Positions 52,862 to 61,600 of a stretch of DNA of 64,000 bases are shown here, one piece after another (position 1 is the stretch's first letter; every line of letters begins with the position of its first letter). A program made the position numbers and the translations under genes. The stretch spans positions 62,001 to 126,000 of the forward strand of contig JAUXZS010000056.1 of the NCBI GenBank assembly GCA_030692515.1, in the 5' to 3' direction. The stretch comes from Bacteroidota bacterium. Lineage in GTDB: Bacteria > Bacteroidota > Bacteroidia > B-17B0 > Aurantibacillaceae. The notes below the pieces were generated by a model. It was given only the letters and a program-made list of their open reading frames with translations. It was not told the DNA's origin and searched no databases.

Positions 52862-52888
52862 GATTTAAGATTTAAGATTTAAGATTTT
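52862..52888. repeat. Short tandem heptamer GATTTAA
   Basis: Three exact GATTTAA units plus GATTTTT lie in the nuoI-nuoJ gap. A related ATGATTTAAGATTTTC is seen in the sucA-sucB gap near 20475, showing that the word recurs between genes of operons here. Confidence 0.55.
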
Positions 52889-52935
52889 TCAGTCTAAACC
52901 CAAAATCAGATTTCATTTATTTTTAATTCTTACTT

Positions 52936-53538
52936 CTAATGTTTTCCTTTTTTCAAACTTTTACCCTCCCATAAGGTATTGTGTTTTAATCCCGGCAATT
53001 TTTTAAATTCTGCAACCTCTAATGTTTGACGCTTTGACACATCAATACGTTTATCTATTTTTTCTGTTAACTTACTTTTACCGTAAATAAAATCTTCTCT
53101 TTCGTATTCAGTATCAACTAATCTGTCAGTTAAAAATATGGCTTCTTTAGGGCAGGCCTCTTCACATAAGCCGCAAAAAATACAACGCAACATATTTATT
53201 TCGTAGGTTTTCGCATACTTCTCTTCTCTATACAAACTCTCTTCTCCTTTTTTCCTTTCCGCACTCTCCATTGTTATTGCCTCGGCAGGACAAGCAACCG
53301 CGCATAAGCCACATGAGGTGCATCTTTCAGCACCATTTTCATCTCGTTTTAATACATGCCAGCCTCTATAAACAGCAGCTCTTGGTCTAGTTTCTTCCGG
53401 ATATTTTACCGTCACCCTGCGTTTAAACAAATGGCTTCCGGTAATTAACATCCCCTTTATAATACCAGGCAAATAAAGTTGCTCCATTGCGGTTTGCACT
53501 TTATTTGATACTACTTTGCTTCTGTTAGTTAATTGCAT
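52936..53538 (-). CDS. nuoI: NADH-quinone oxidoreductase subunit I
   Basis: Peripheral-arm subunit carrying clusters N6a and N6b, which pass electrons from NuoG to NuoB. 200 residues. Two ferredoxin motifs are intact: CTSCGLCAVACP (Cys73, 76, 79, 83) and CIFCGLCEEACP (Cys119, 122, 125, 129). The N-terminal TVKYPEETRPRAAVYRGWHVL (core YPEETRPRAAVYRG) is a family hallmark. The start ATG at 53538 is 6 nt after a micro-ORF stop. Confidence 0.97.
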   Translation of the reverse strand: MQLTNRSKVVSNKVQTAMEQLYLPGIIKGMLITGSHLFKRRVTVKYPEETRPRAAVYRGWHVLKRDENGAERCTSCGLCAVACPAEAITMESAERKKGEESLYREEKYAKTYEINMLRCIFCGLCEEACPKEAIFLTDRLVDTEYEREDFIYGKSKLTEKIDKRIDVSKRQTLEVAEFKKLPGLKHNTLWEGKSLKKGKH

Positions 53539-53544
53539 TTCTTT

Positions 53545-53613
53545 TTATTTAAATAATGATACAACAGCAATAATAACGAGTGCATATATTTCTGCACTTT
53601 CAATTATTCCCAT
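53545..53613 (-). CDS. Possible 22-residue membrane peptide ORF
   Basis: In the 103-nt nuoH-nuoI gap, an ATG at 53613 opens MGIIESAEIYALVIIAVVSL and ends FK at TAA 53545-53547. AAGGAG lies 11 nt upstream of the ATG. The sequence is one hydrophobic helix with acidic residues. ESAEIYALVI looks like the ion-binding C-terminal helix of ATP synthase c/K subunits, so it may be a degraded fragment. Too short for confidence; it may be noise. Confidence 0.3.
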   Translation of the reverse strand: MGIIESAEIYALVIIAVVSLFK

Positions 53614-53641
53614 TACTATTTTAACTCCTTTTTTCAATGTC

Positions 53642-54697
53642 TTAAAAACTAATATTTCCTCTAAAAAATTCAACTACTACTGTTATTGCTAAATTTAAAA
53701 GTGAAAGTGGTAATAAAACTTTCCATCCTAATTTCATTAATTGATCGTAACGGAAACGTGGTAAAGTCCAACGAATCCACATAAATACAGAAATGAAAAT
53801 TACAATTTTTGTAAAGAAGGCTAAGAAGCCAATTAAGGCAATCCATTTAGAACCATCTTGTAATCCCATTGCATCGTACAATTCGTGTGAGAAAGGAAAA
53901 TTATATCCACCAAAATAAAACGCACTCATTATGGCTGACGAAATAAACATGTTAATGTATTCGGCAAATAAAAACAAACCTAATTTCATGGAAGAATATT
54001 CTGTATGATAACCTCCAACTAATTCAGCTTCACATTCAGGTAAATCAAATGGCGCACGATTAGTTTCTGCTAAAGCGCAAACAAAAAATATTATAAAACC
54101 TAAAGGTTGCCAAACAATATTTGCAAAACCCGCATCTTGTGTTTCTACAATTTCGCGTAAACTTAAGGTTCCACCAGATGTAATAATTAAAGCGATAACA
54201 GCAATACCCATTGCTATTTCATAACTAATCATTTGACTTGAGGCACGAATTGCTCCTAATAAAGCATACTTATTATTAGAGGCCCAACCCCCAATCATAA
54301 TACCATAAACGCCCATAGATACCACACCAAACAAATACAAAACGCCAATATTAATATCGGTAATTTGCATACTATATAATGCTCCTCCAATATATACATC
54401 TTTTGCCCATGGAATAACGGCGCCAGTCATTAAAGCAGTTAGCATTACTAAACTTGGACCAAGAATAAATAAAAAACGATTTGAAACGTTTGGAATTATT
54501 TCTTCCTTAAAAAACATTTTGCCACCATCTGCTAACGGTTGCAATAATCCAAACGGACCTGCTCTATCCGGACCAACACGGTCTTGCAGCAAAGCAGAAA
54601 GTTTACGTTCCCATAATGTTGAGTAAGCTGCAATTCCCAACGATATGGCAAATACAACAACGCACAGAATAAGTTTATAAATTAAAAAAGTAATCAT
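53642..54697 (-). CDS. nuoH: NADH-quinone oxidoreductase subunit H
   Basis: Membrane subunit forming the quinone entry with NuoB and NuoD. 351 residues, eight helices. YSTLWERKLSALLQDRVGPDRAGPFGLLQPLADGGK (core RKLSALLQDRVGPDRAGPFG, about 31-50), ASNNKYALLGAIRASSQMISYEI (core LLGAIRASSQMISYEI), FDLPECEAELVGGYHTEYS (core LPECEAELVGGYHTEYS, with the charged loop) and WIRWTLPRFRYDQLMKLGWK (core TLPRFRYDQLMKLGWK) are all present. 14 nt from nuoG. Confidence 0.97.
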   Translation of the reverse strand: MITFLIYKLILCVVVFAISLGIAAYSTLWERKLSALLQDRVGPDRAGPFGLLQPLADGGKMFFKEEIIPNVSNRFLFILGPSLVMLTALMTGAVIPWAKDVYIGGALYSMQITDINIGVLYLFGVVSMGVYGIMIGGWASNNKYALLGAIRASSQMISYEIAMGIAVIALIITSGGTLSLREIVETQDAGFANIVWQPLGFIIFFVCALAETNRAPFDLPECEAELVGGYHTEYSSMKLGLFLFAEYINMFISSAIMSAFYFGGYNFPFSHELYDAMGLQDGSKWIALIGFLAFFTKIVIFISVFMWIRWTLPRFRYDQLMKLGWKVLLPLSLLNLAITVVVEFFRGNISF

Positions 54698-54711
54698 ACT
54701 ATCTTTTTTTA

Positions 54712-55695
54712 TTAAGGTTGTTTATCAATTGGCATAAATCCTAATGCTTTTTGTTGTTTCATTATCTGCACTTTTAATTCATTTAAATGCTCATAATGAT
54801 TTTGTGAAATAACAGAGTTTCTGTGAATAGGAGATGGTCCTTCAATAACCCAATCACTTTTTTTCTTGTGGTCGAAACGACAAGCGTTACAAATAAATTC
54901 TTCCACCTCATCCCACTGATCTTTACGAGCGGTAACACGAACAACTTCTTCACCCTTTAACCAAACGCGTGTTTTACCACAACAAGTCTTACAATCTCTT
55001 TTTGCATCTACCGGTTTTGTAAACCATACACGTTGTTTAAAGCGAAATGTTTTATCGGTTAATGCACCAACCGGACAAACATCAATTACATTCCCAGAAA
55101 AATCATTATCAATAATATTTTCAATATAGGTTGAAATTTCAGACTCATCACCTCTTGCAATAACACCATGCACACGATCGTTCGTAATTTGATCGGCGGT
55201 TTTTACACAGCGATAGCAAAGTATGCAGCGCGTCATATGTAATTTAATTTTATCGCCAATATCAATTTCTTCAAATTCGCGACGTTTAAATTCGTAACGC
55301 GTTTTTGAAGAACCATTTTGAAAACCCAAATCTTGTAATTTACATTCGCCCGCTTGATCACAAATTGGGCAATCTAAAGGATGATTAATTAATAAAAATT
55401 CTACTACGCCTTTACGCGCTTCAATAATTTCTGGACTAGTATTGTTTTCAACAACCATACCATCCATAACCTCTGTTCTGCAAGAAGCAACCGGTTTAGG
55501 CATTGGGTTTGGGTTGGCAGTGCTACCTTGAGTAACTTTAACTATACAGGTACGGCAATAACCACCGCTGGTTTTTAATTTAGTATAATAGCACATGGCA
55601 GGTGGAGCTACCTCCGGACCAATCATTCGTGCTGCCTGAAGAATAGTAGTCCCTTTTGGTACATCTATTTCTATTCCGTCTATTGTTACTTTCAT
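54712..55695 (-). CDS. nuoG: NADH-quinone oxidoreductase subunit G, short form
   Basis: Iron-sulfur subunit of the N module. 327 residues, far shorter than the 700-900-residue form with a full molybdopterin-like domain. The [2Fe-2S] site is Cys35, Cys47, Cys50, Cys72; then HPLDCPICDQAGECKLQD (N5-type His-Cys), then CILCYRCVK with DVCPVGAL (N4), and then the start of the Fe4S4 domain CKTCCGKTRVW and CNACRFD. It stops where the large catalytic-like domain would begin. This shortened NuoG is known in Flavobacteriia-type Bacteroidota. It begins 3 nt after the TonB-C gene. Confidence 0.93.
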   Translation of the reverse strand: MKVTIDGIEIDVPKGTTILQAARMIGPEVAPPAMCYYTKLKTSGGYCRTCIVKVTQGSTANPNPMPKPVASCRTEVMDGMVVENNTSPEIIEARKGVVEFLLINHPLDCPICDQAGECKLQDLGFQNGSSKTRYEFKRREFEEIDIGDKIKLHMTRCILCYRCVKTADQITNDRVHGVIARGDESEISTYIENIIDNDFSGNVIDVCPVGALTDKTFRFKQRVWFTKPVDAKRDCKTCCGKTRVWLKGEEVVRVTARKDQWDEVEEFICNACRFDHKKKSDWVIEGPSPIHRNSVISQNHYEHLNELKVQIMKQQKALGFMPIDKQP

Positions 55696-55698
55696 TAT

Positions 55699-56706
55699 TT
55701 AATTACAATATTGATTATAATATTTGTCACTGTTTTTATAAATACTACTTCCTTTATCTGCTAGTTGATTTATTTTTTCGAATATTTCGCATGATTTTTT
55801 TCTGTCTGTATATGTAAAATATAAAATGGCTTTGTCATATAAAAGGTCTATATCAGCTTTAGTATCATCAACGTCTTTAACTAAAAAATAGGCTTCAGAA
55901 GCTTTTCCTTCAAAAATTAAACTAGCAATCTTTAAATACTGTTCGTTTTTATTAAATATGTTATAGGTATAAAAAGGTTCGGTAAGAGAAAAACTCAACG
56001 GAAGATTGAAATAACATTTTACATTTTCACCTTTCATACTAGCAGGCTTCCATTTTGGCATAAGCTTTAAGACTCTAATTGCCTCTTCGTCCATTTCTTT
56101 ATTTCCAGTTCCTTTAATTATTTCCGTATTATTAATATTTCCATCTTCATTAACTACAAACTTAAGAAAAGCCTTACCTCCAAGAAGCAGTTTTCTGGCG
56201 TTTTCTGGATACTTTAAATTGTTTTGAATGAACTTGATCATTTCAGAAATTCCTCCAGGAAATTCTGCTTGCACCTCTACTATTGTATAAATCTCTTGTT
56301 CAGAACTCCTTCTAATCACTTCAGAACTTCCATCACTTTTGTATCTTGTAATTGATGAGTCTTTTCCACCATTAAAATATTTTACCCAATCACCTATTTT
56401 ATTATTATCACTATAATTCCCTTGCTCAACTTTAATACCATTGCTATAGAAATAAATTCCATGTCCATTTTTCATGAGTTTTGGGTTTATCGCTGTGGCT
56501 TCAACAACCATTTGGCTTTGATTATTCAAATATTTATCATGTACTAAAAAACCGTTTTTTGTCTTCTTATATACCCTATAAAATTGAGCATTAGTTTTAC
56601 CTGACACTTTCCAATCAAGATCGAACCAAGTAGTATCTTTAAAATCCTCTTGGCAAAAAGAATTAAAACAAATTAATAAAATAAATATTTGTATAACTAA
56701 CTTCAA
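55699..56706 (-). CDS. TonB C-terminal domain protein inserted between nuoF and nuoG
   Basis: A 335-residue exported protein. Signal peptide VIQIFILLICFNSFC; residues about 75-120 have MORN-like units (HGIYFYSNGIKVEQGNYSDNNKIGDWVKYF, core YFYSNGIKVEQGNYSD); residues about 150-240 form a TonB-C-like domain (PGGISEMIKFIQNNLKYPENARKLLLGGKAFLKFVVNEDG, core IKFIQNNLKYPENARKL; LMPKWKPA). The last 90 residues are helical. It has no transmembrane anchor of a real TonB. The start codon is TTG at 56706, directly after the nuoF TAG, needed to keep the signal peptide. Not a complex I component by family; the link is only positional. Confidence 0.8.
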   Translation of the reverse strand: MKLVIQIFILLICFNSFCQEDFKDTTWFDLDWKVSGKTNAQFYRVYKKTKNGFLVHDKYLNNQSQMVVEATAINPKLMKNGHGIYFYSNGIKVEQGNYSDNNKIGDWVKYFNGGKDSSITRYKSDGSSEVIRRSSEQEIYTIVEVQAEFPGGISEMIKFIQNNLKYPENARKLLLGGKAFLKFVVNEDGNINNTEIIKGTGNKEMDEEAIRVLKLMPKWKPASMKGENVKCYFNLPLSFSLTEPFYTYNIFNKNEQYLKIASLIFEGKASEAYFLVKDVDDTKADIDLLYDKAILYFTYTDRKKSCEIFEKINQLADKGSSIYKNSDKYYNQYCN

Positions 56707-58044
56707 CTACGCATTAATTTTATTTAATCTATCATAATGACTAACGTCAACAAACTTTTTGCTGCGTGCCACATCTAAAAATTCTTGCTTAAAATGGCGA
56801 ATAGCTGCTGCAACTGGCCAGGCTGCCGCTTCACCAAGTGGGCAAATTGTTTTACCTTCTATTTTACTTTGAATATCCCAAAGCAAATCAACATCACTTT
56901 CGTTGGCAGTTCCATTTAAAAATTTCTTTAATATTTTTTCCATCCAACCTGTTCCTTCACGGCAAGGTGAGCATTGTCCGCAAGACTCATGATGATAAAA
57001 ACGCGTAAATGTAAATAGATTTTTAACAATGCTTGTATCTTCATCCATTACAATAAAACCACCAGAACCTAACATGGTACCAGTTGCAAAACCTCCGTCT
57101 GCCAAACTTTCGTAAGTCATTAACCGCGGTTCGCCTTTAGCTGTTTTTAAAATTAATTCTGTAGGAAGAATTGGCACCGAAGAACCACCGGCAACAACCG
57201 CTTTCATTTTTTTTCTATTGCGAATTCCGCCACAATATTCTTCGCTATATATAAATTCTTCAACTGGGATTCCTAATTCAATTTCGTAAACACCGGGTTT
57301 ATTAATATGTCCCGAAGCAGAAATTAATTTTGTACCGGTTGATTTTCCAATTCCAATTTTTGCATACGCCTCGCCTCCATCATTAACGATAGGAACAACT
57401 GCCGCAATTGTTTCAACATTGTTTACTACTGTTGGGCAACCCCATAATCCAGCAACGGCAGGAAATGGCGGTTTAATGCGTGGGTTACCGCGTTTCCCCT
57501 CTAATGATTCTAATAAAGCAGTTTCTTCTCCACAGATATAAGCGCCACCACCAACTTGTACATAACAATCGTGAGAAAAATCTGTTCCTAAAATGTTTTT
57601 TCCTAACCAACCAGCAGCGTAAGCTTCTGCTAGTGCCTTTTCTACAATACGCGCTACATAAAAATATTCTCCACGAATGTATATGTAAGAGGTGTTTGCT
57701 CCTAATGCATAAGAAGAAGTAATCATTCCTTCAATTAAAGCATGAGGAATAACTTCCATTAAATAACGATCCTTAAAAGTTCCCGGTTCAGATTCGTCGG
57801 CATTACAAACTAAATAACGCGGCACACCTTCTGGCTTTGCTAAAAAGCTCCACTTCATTCCTGTTGGAAATCCGGCGCCACCACGACCACGCAGACCAGA
57901 TTTTTTTACCTCATCAGTAACTTGGTCTGGCGTCATTGTTTTTAATGCTTTTTCAACTGAAGCATAACCACCATGTGCACGATAAACATCAAGTGTGTGA
58001 ATGTTTGCTACTTTATCGTTATGTATTAATAATTTTTTTCCCAT
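56707..58044 (-). CDS. nuoF: NADH-quinone oxidoreductase subunit F
   Basis: NADH- and FMN-binding subunit with cluster N3. 445 residues from the ATG at 58044. SGLRGRGGAGFPTGMKWSF (core GRGGAGFPTGMKW) binds NADH, NADESEPGTFKDR binds FMN, and SCGQCSPCREGTGW plus ICPLGEAAAWPV hold four cluster cysteines. A frame-open extension to 58068 would add MERAGVRL, but those codons come from a palindromic repeat (58061-58075), so I reject it. It ends next to the inserted TonB-C gene. Confidence 0.96.
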   Translation of the reverse strand: MGKKLLIHNDKVANIHTLDVYRAHGGYASVEKALKTMTPDQVTDEVKKSGLRGRGGAGFPTGMKWSFLAKPEGVPRYLVCNADESEPGTFKDRYLMEVIPHALIEGMITSSYALGANTSYIYIRGEYFYVARIVEKALAEAYAAGWLGKNILGTDFSHDCYVQVGGGAYICGEETALLESLEGKRGNPRIKPPFPAVAGLWGCPTVVNNVETIAAVVPIVNDGGEAYAKIGIGKSTGTKLISASGHINKPGVYEIELGIPVEEFIYSEEYCGGIRNRKKMKAVVAGGSSVPILPTELILKTAKGEPRLMTYESLADGGFATGTMLGSGGFIVMDEDTSIVKNLFTFTRFYHHESCGQCSPCREGTGWMEKILKKFLNGTANESDVDLLWDIQSKIEGKTICPLGEAAAWPVAAAIRHFKQEFLDVARSKKFVDVSHYDRLNKINA

Positions 58045-58060
58045 AAGCCTCACCCCCGCC

Positions 58061-58075
58061 CTCTCCATTGGAGAG
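58061..58075. repeat. Palindromic repeat element at the nuoE-nuoF junction
   Basis: CTCTCCA-T-TGGAGAG is a perfect 7-bp palindrome with one central base, followed on the left by a GC-rich CCTCACCCCCGCC stretch (58048-58060). In the minus-strand reading it contains an ATG in the nuoF frame. The phrase resembles a dispersed repeat often seen in Bacteroidota intergenic DNA. Confidence 0.6.
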
Positions 58076-58089
58076 GAGTTTGGATTTTT

Positions 58090-58671
58090 TTATAGTGTGT
58101 TTTTATAATCTAAATCAGTATAACTTTTTAATTTTCCTTCAGCTTTATAATCGTCTAAAATTTTATCAACTTTATCATAAGTCAAGTTTTCATGATAACT
58201 GGCTCCGCATTGTAGCATAGGAGCAGTCCCACAAGAACCTAAACACTCAGCAACTTTTAACGAAAACATTCCGTCTGTAGTTGTTTCGCCAACTTTAATG
58301 TTTAATTTTTTCTCGATATATTTTACAATATCTTCTGCGCCATTTAGCCAACAAGAACTTGTTTGACAAACCTCTAAAACACATTTGCCCATTGGCTTTA
58401 AATTATACATGGTATAAAATGAAGCAACTTCAAAAACCTCTATTGGTTTAATTTTTAAAACAGAAGCAACGTAATCCATTACTTCGGGGCTTAACCATCC
58501 GCCAAACTCAGCTTGTGCAACATGTAATACTGGCAACAATGCAGATTTAATTTTTGCTTCAGGATAATGCGAAATAATTGTTTGTACTGTTTGCATAGCC
58601 TCCGGGCTAAACTTTATTTCAGCGCGCTTTGCTTTATCAAAATGTTGTGTTCCGTGTACTTGTGAACTCAT
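58090..58671 (-). CDS. nuoE: NADH-quinone oxidoreductase subunit E
   Basis: Thioredoxin-like [2Fe-2S] (N1a) subunit pairing with NuoF. 193 residues. The cluster ligands are Cys102 and Cys107 (VCQTSSCW) and Cys143 and Cys147 (ECLGSCG). N-terminal helical part with KSALLPVLHVAQAEFGGWLS (core LPVLHVAQAEFGGWLS, about 46-61) is characteristic. 30 nt from nuoD. Confidence 0.96.
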   Translation of the reverse strand: MSSQVHGTQHFDKAKRAEIKFSPEAMQTVQTIISHYPEAKIKSALLPVLHVAQAEFGGWLSPEVMDYVASVLKIKPIEVFEVASFYTMYNLKPMGKCVLEVCQTSSCWLNGAEDIVKYIEKKLNIKVGETTTDGMFSLKVAECLGSCGTAPMLQCGASYHENLTYDKVDKILDDYKAEGKLKSYTDLDYKNTL

Positions 58672-58701
58672 CTTATTTCTTAATTCTAAATTCTTAAATC
58701 T

Positions 58702-59916
58702 TTACGCGTCTAACTCTCCAGCAATTACATTCATGCTACTCATTGTAATAATAGCATCAGAAAGCATAATTCCTTTTATCATTTCGGGATAAGCTTGGTA
58801 GTATATAAAACACGGTCTTCTAAAATGTAAACGATATGGCGTTCTTCCTCCATCACTTACTAAATAAAAACCTAGCTCACCATTTCCACCTTCAACACAG
58901 TGGTAAACCTCTCCTTTTGGAACATCAGATTCTCCCATCACAATTTTAAAGTGATAGATTAATGCTTCCATATTATTATACACCTCCTCTTTAGGTGGTA
59001 AAAATAATTCAGGAATATTGGCATGCGTTGGTTGATCTTTTGGCATGTTTTTAATTGCCTGCTCAATAATTTTTAAGCTCTGCCACATTTCCTCTTGGCG
59101 AACCATGAAACGATCATAAGTATCACCAGAAGTACCAATAGGAATAATAAACTCAAAATCTTGATAAGAAGAATATGGAGTAGCAACCCTTACATCATAA
59201 TCAACACCTGCGGCGCGTAAGTTTGGTCCGGTAAAACTATAGTCTAAAGCCATCTTTGCAGATATTGGTCCGCAATTAACGGTGCGATCCATAAAAATTT
59301 TATTGCGCTCTAGCAAATTCGAAAATTCTTTTAACGCTTTAGGATATTCTTTTACAAAGTTGTGGATTTTATCCCATACATCTTTTGTCCACTCACGTTC
59401 AAAACCGCCAATTCGTCCAATGTTAGTGGTTAAACGAGAACCACAAATTCCTTCATAGATATCATAAATTTTTTCGCGCCATTGAAAGATGTATAAAAAA
59501 CCTGTCATAGCTCCAGTATCAACACCAACAACAGAATTACAAACTAAGTGATCGGAAATGCGCGCTAATTCCATAATAATTACACGCATATAATCTACAC
59601 GCTTTGGAACAGTACAACCAATTAATTTTTCAACGGTCATGTGCCATCCTAAATTATTAATTGGCGAGGAGCAATAATTTAAACGATCGGTAATTGGTGT
59701 GATTTGGTTGTAAGGACGGCGCTCTGCCAGCTTTTCAAATGCACGGTGAATATATCCAACAGTAGGCTCCGCCTCGTGAATAATTTCGCCATCCATTTTT
59801 AAAACATTTTGGAAAATTCCATGGGTTGCAGGATGTGTTGGCCCAAGATTTAGAATGGAATATTCTTTCTCCATTGCATCTTCTGGTTCCGTAATAATAT
59901 TTTCTTTTTTATTCAT
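58702..59916 (-). CDS. nuoD: NADH-quinone oxidoreductase subunit D
   Basis: 49-kDa subunit that forms the quinone-binding cavity with NuoB. 404 residues. LNLGPTHPATHGIFQN near residue 23-38, IGYIHRAFEKLAERRPYNQ region (core HRAFEKLAERRPYNQ), INNLGWHMTVEKL, GGFEREW and the C-terminal YRLHFRRPCFIY with SMNVIAGELDA (equivalent to the DPVLGEVDR end) are all present. Start ATG at 59916. NuoC is a separate gene here, not fused. Confidence 0.97.
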   Translation of the reverse strand: MNKKENIITEPEDAMEKEYSILNLGPTHPATHGIFQNVLKMDGEIIHEAEPTVGYIHRAFEKLAERRPYNQITPITDRLNYCSSPINNLGWHMTVEKLIGCTVPKRVDYMRVIIMELARISDHLVCNSVVGVDTGAMTGFLYIFQWREKIYDIYEGICGSRLTTNIGRIGGFEREWTKDVWDKIHNFVKEYPKALKEFSNLLERNKIFMDRTVNCGPISAKMALDYSFTGPNLRAAGVDYDVRVATPYSSYQDFEFIIPIGTSGDTYDRFMVRQEEMWQSLKIIEQAIKNMPKDQPTHANIPELFLPPKEEVYNNMEALIYHFKIVMGESDVPKGEVYHCVEGGNGELGFYLVSDGGRTPYRLHFRRPCFIYYQAYPEMIKGIMLSDAIITMSSMNVIAGELDA

Positions 59917-60001
59917 CTTAAAGTCGGTTCTTAGTTTTTAGTGCTTAGTTTTTAATCGGATATTTTATTAAACACTCATAACTAAACATTAAAAATTATA
60001 A

Positions 60002-60502
60002 TTATCGTCCAAACATTTTATCACTCTTGTCATCACGAGATTGGTCTTCTAAAGGATATTCTTTTCTCATTGGAAAAATATCCATTTCATCCACATTTAG
60101 TATTCTTTTTAAATTTGGATGACCTTTAAATCTTACACCATAAAAATCAAACGTTTCGCGCTCCATCCAATTTGCTCCAGGCCAAATGTCTGTTGCTGTT
60201 GGGATTTCTGGTTTATTGATGTCGAAATAAGTTTTAATTCTAACACGGTAGTTTTTTTGCATGTTATGCAAATGATAAATAACAGCCAGCTGTTTTTCAT
60301 CTTCGGTTTGAAAACCAGTAAGGTCGGTTAAAAAATGAAAATTTAAATCTTCGTCGTTCTTTAAATAAACCAACACTTCGTGTATGTTTTCTTTTTTAAT
60401 TGTAAATGATGGGAAATCGAAAGGTATTTCTGCTACCTCAATGGCATCAGGAAATTTTTCGTTTAATCTTTCGTTTACTTTTTTAAATAAATCTTCGTTC
60501 AT
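60002..60502 (-). CDS. nuoC: NADH-quinone oxidoreductase subunit C
   Basis: 30-kDa peripheral-arm subunit. 166 residues, typical for unfused NuoC. FHFLTDLTGFQTE near 54-66, AVIYHLHNMQKNYRVRIKT (core IYHLHNMQKNYRVRIK), ATDIWPGANWMERETFDFYGVRFKGHPNLKRIL (core WMERETFDFYGVRFKGHP) and MRKEYPLED near the C-terminus are strong hallmarks. 10 nt from nuoB. Confidence 0.96.
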   Translation of the reverse strand: MNEDLFKKVNERLNEKFPDAIEVAEIPFDFPSFTIKKENIHEVLVYLKNDEDLNFHFLTDLTGFQTEDEKQLAVIYHLHNMQKNYRVRIKTYFDINKPEIPTATDIWPGANWMERETFDFYGVRFKGHPNLKRILNVDEMDIFPMRKEYPLEDQSRDDKSDKMFGR

Positions 60503-60512
60503 TTTTAAATTT

Positions 60513-61076
60513 TTATTCTAAACCATAACTGTTAAGTAAACGCTTGTACTCATCGGAATTACGTCTTCTAAAAGATTCGTTTTTTGCTAACTCCTGAATT
60601 TTAATAATACCATCAATGATTTGTTCAGGGCGTGGTGGACAACCTGGCACATACACATCAACAGGAATAATTCTATCAATACCTTGCAAAACACTATAAG
60701 TGTCAAATATACCACCACTGCTGGCGCAAGCACCAACTGATAAAACCCATTTTGGTTCTGCCATTTGATCGTAAACTTGTCTTAAAGTTGGGCCCATTTT
60801 TTTTGCAATGGTTCCCATAACCATTAATAAATCGGCTTGTCTTGGCGAAAAACTTAAACGCTCTGCGCCAAAACGACCTAAGTCATAATTAGAAGCCATG
60901 GTAGCCATAAATTCAATACCACAACAAGAAGTAGCAAATGGCAAAGGCCATAAAGAATTAGCTCTTGCTAAGCCAATAACATCTTCTAGTTTAGAGGCGA
61001 AAAATCCAGGCCCTTCTAAGCCTTCCGGACTTTTTGCGATTTCTAGCTTTGTACGTTTAATAATTTCTTTGCTCAT
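60513..61076 (-). CDS. nuoB: NADH-quinone oxidoreductase subunit B
   Basis: Carries terminal cluster N2 next to the quinone site. 187 residues. The four ligands are Cys51 and Cys52 (tandem cysteines in ATSCCGIEFMA), Cys117 (VGACASSGG) and Cys146 (VPGCPPRPE). FGAERLSFSPRQADLLMVMG (core RLSFSPRQADLLMV) is conserved. It follows nuoA by 59 nt. Confidence 0.97.
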   Translation of the reverse strand: MSKEIIKRTKLEIAKSPEGLEGPGFFASKLEDVIGLARANSLWPLPFATSCCGIEFMATMASNYDLGRFGAERLSFSPRQADLLMVMGTIAKKMGPTLRQVYDQMAEPKWVLSVGACASSGGIFDTYSVLQGIDRIIPVDVYVPGCPPRPEQIIDGIIKIQELAKNESFRRRNSDEYKRLLNSYGLE

Positions 61077-61135
61077 TTTAAATAATTTAAGAGTTGATTT
61101 TTAGAAATTACTTCTAAAACTTTCGTCTATACTTT

Positions 61136-61510
61136 TTATTCTTCCCACTTTAATGCTTTTTTCGAAAGCATATAATAAAAACCAACCAGTAATAATGCTA
61201 TAAAGCTAAAAACCTCGATTACACCTAACATTCCAAGTTCTTTAAAATTTACTGCCCAAGGATACATAAAAATTACTTCTATGTCGAAAAGAACAAATAA
61301 AATAGCCACCAAAAAATATTTTATTGCAAAGGGCACACGTGCATTACCCTGCGCTTCAATACCACACTCAAAAGAATCTAACTTAATTTTTGTGTTACGT
61401 TTTGGCCCTAATAAGTGTGAAGCCACCATTGTAGTTACAACAAAACCTAAGGCTACTAAAAACATTAGCACAATAGGCAAATAGGCTATTGGTGAAGAGT
61501 CGTAATTCAT
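61136..61510 (-). CDS. nuoA: NADH-quinone oxidoreductase subunit A
   Basis: First gene of the operon. 124-residue membrane subunit with three helices. The conserved loop KLDSFECGIEAQGNARVPF (with the switch Cys) and FDIEVIFMYPWAVNF are diagnostic. The start ATG at 61510 has an upstream promoter-like site (61533-61564). The gene order A to N is complete in this window. Confidence 0.96.
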   Translation of the reverse strand: MNYDSSPIAYLPIVLMFLVALGFVVTTMVASHLLGPKRNTKIKLDSFECGIEAQGNARVPFAIKYFLVAILFVLFDIEVIFMYPWAVNFKELGMLGVIEVFSFIALLLVGFYYMLSKKALKWEE

Positions 61511-61532
61511 AAAGTATTATTGTTTTAGACTG

Positions 61533-61564
61533 TAAGATTAACGAATTTTATATAAATCGTCAAA
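61533..61564 (-). promoter_or_regulatory. Predicted promoter of the nuo operon
   Basis: On the minus strand TTTG (61561-61564), then 20 nt, then TAATCTTA (61533-61540), then the nuoA ATG 22 nt further. It fits TTTG-N19/20-TAnnTTTG with two mismatches in the -7 box. Confidence 0.45.
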
Positions 61565-61600
61565 CAATTCTATCTAAAAAATAACATTTATTTCGGATAC

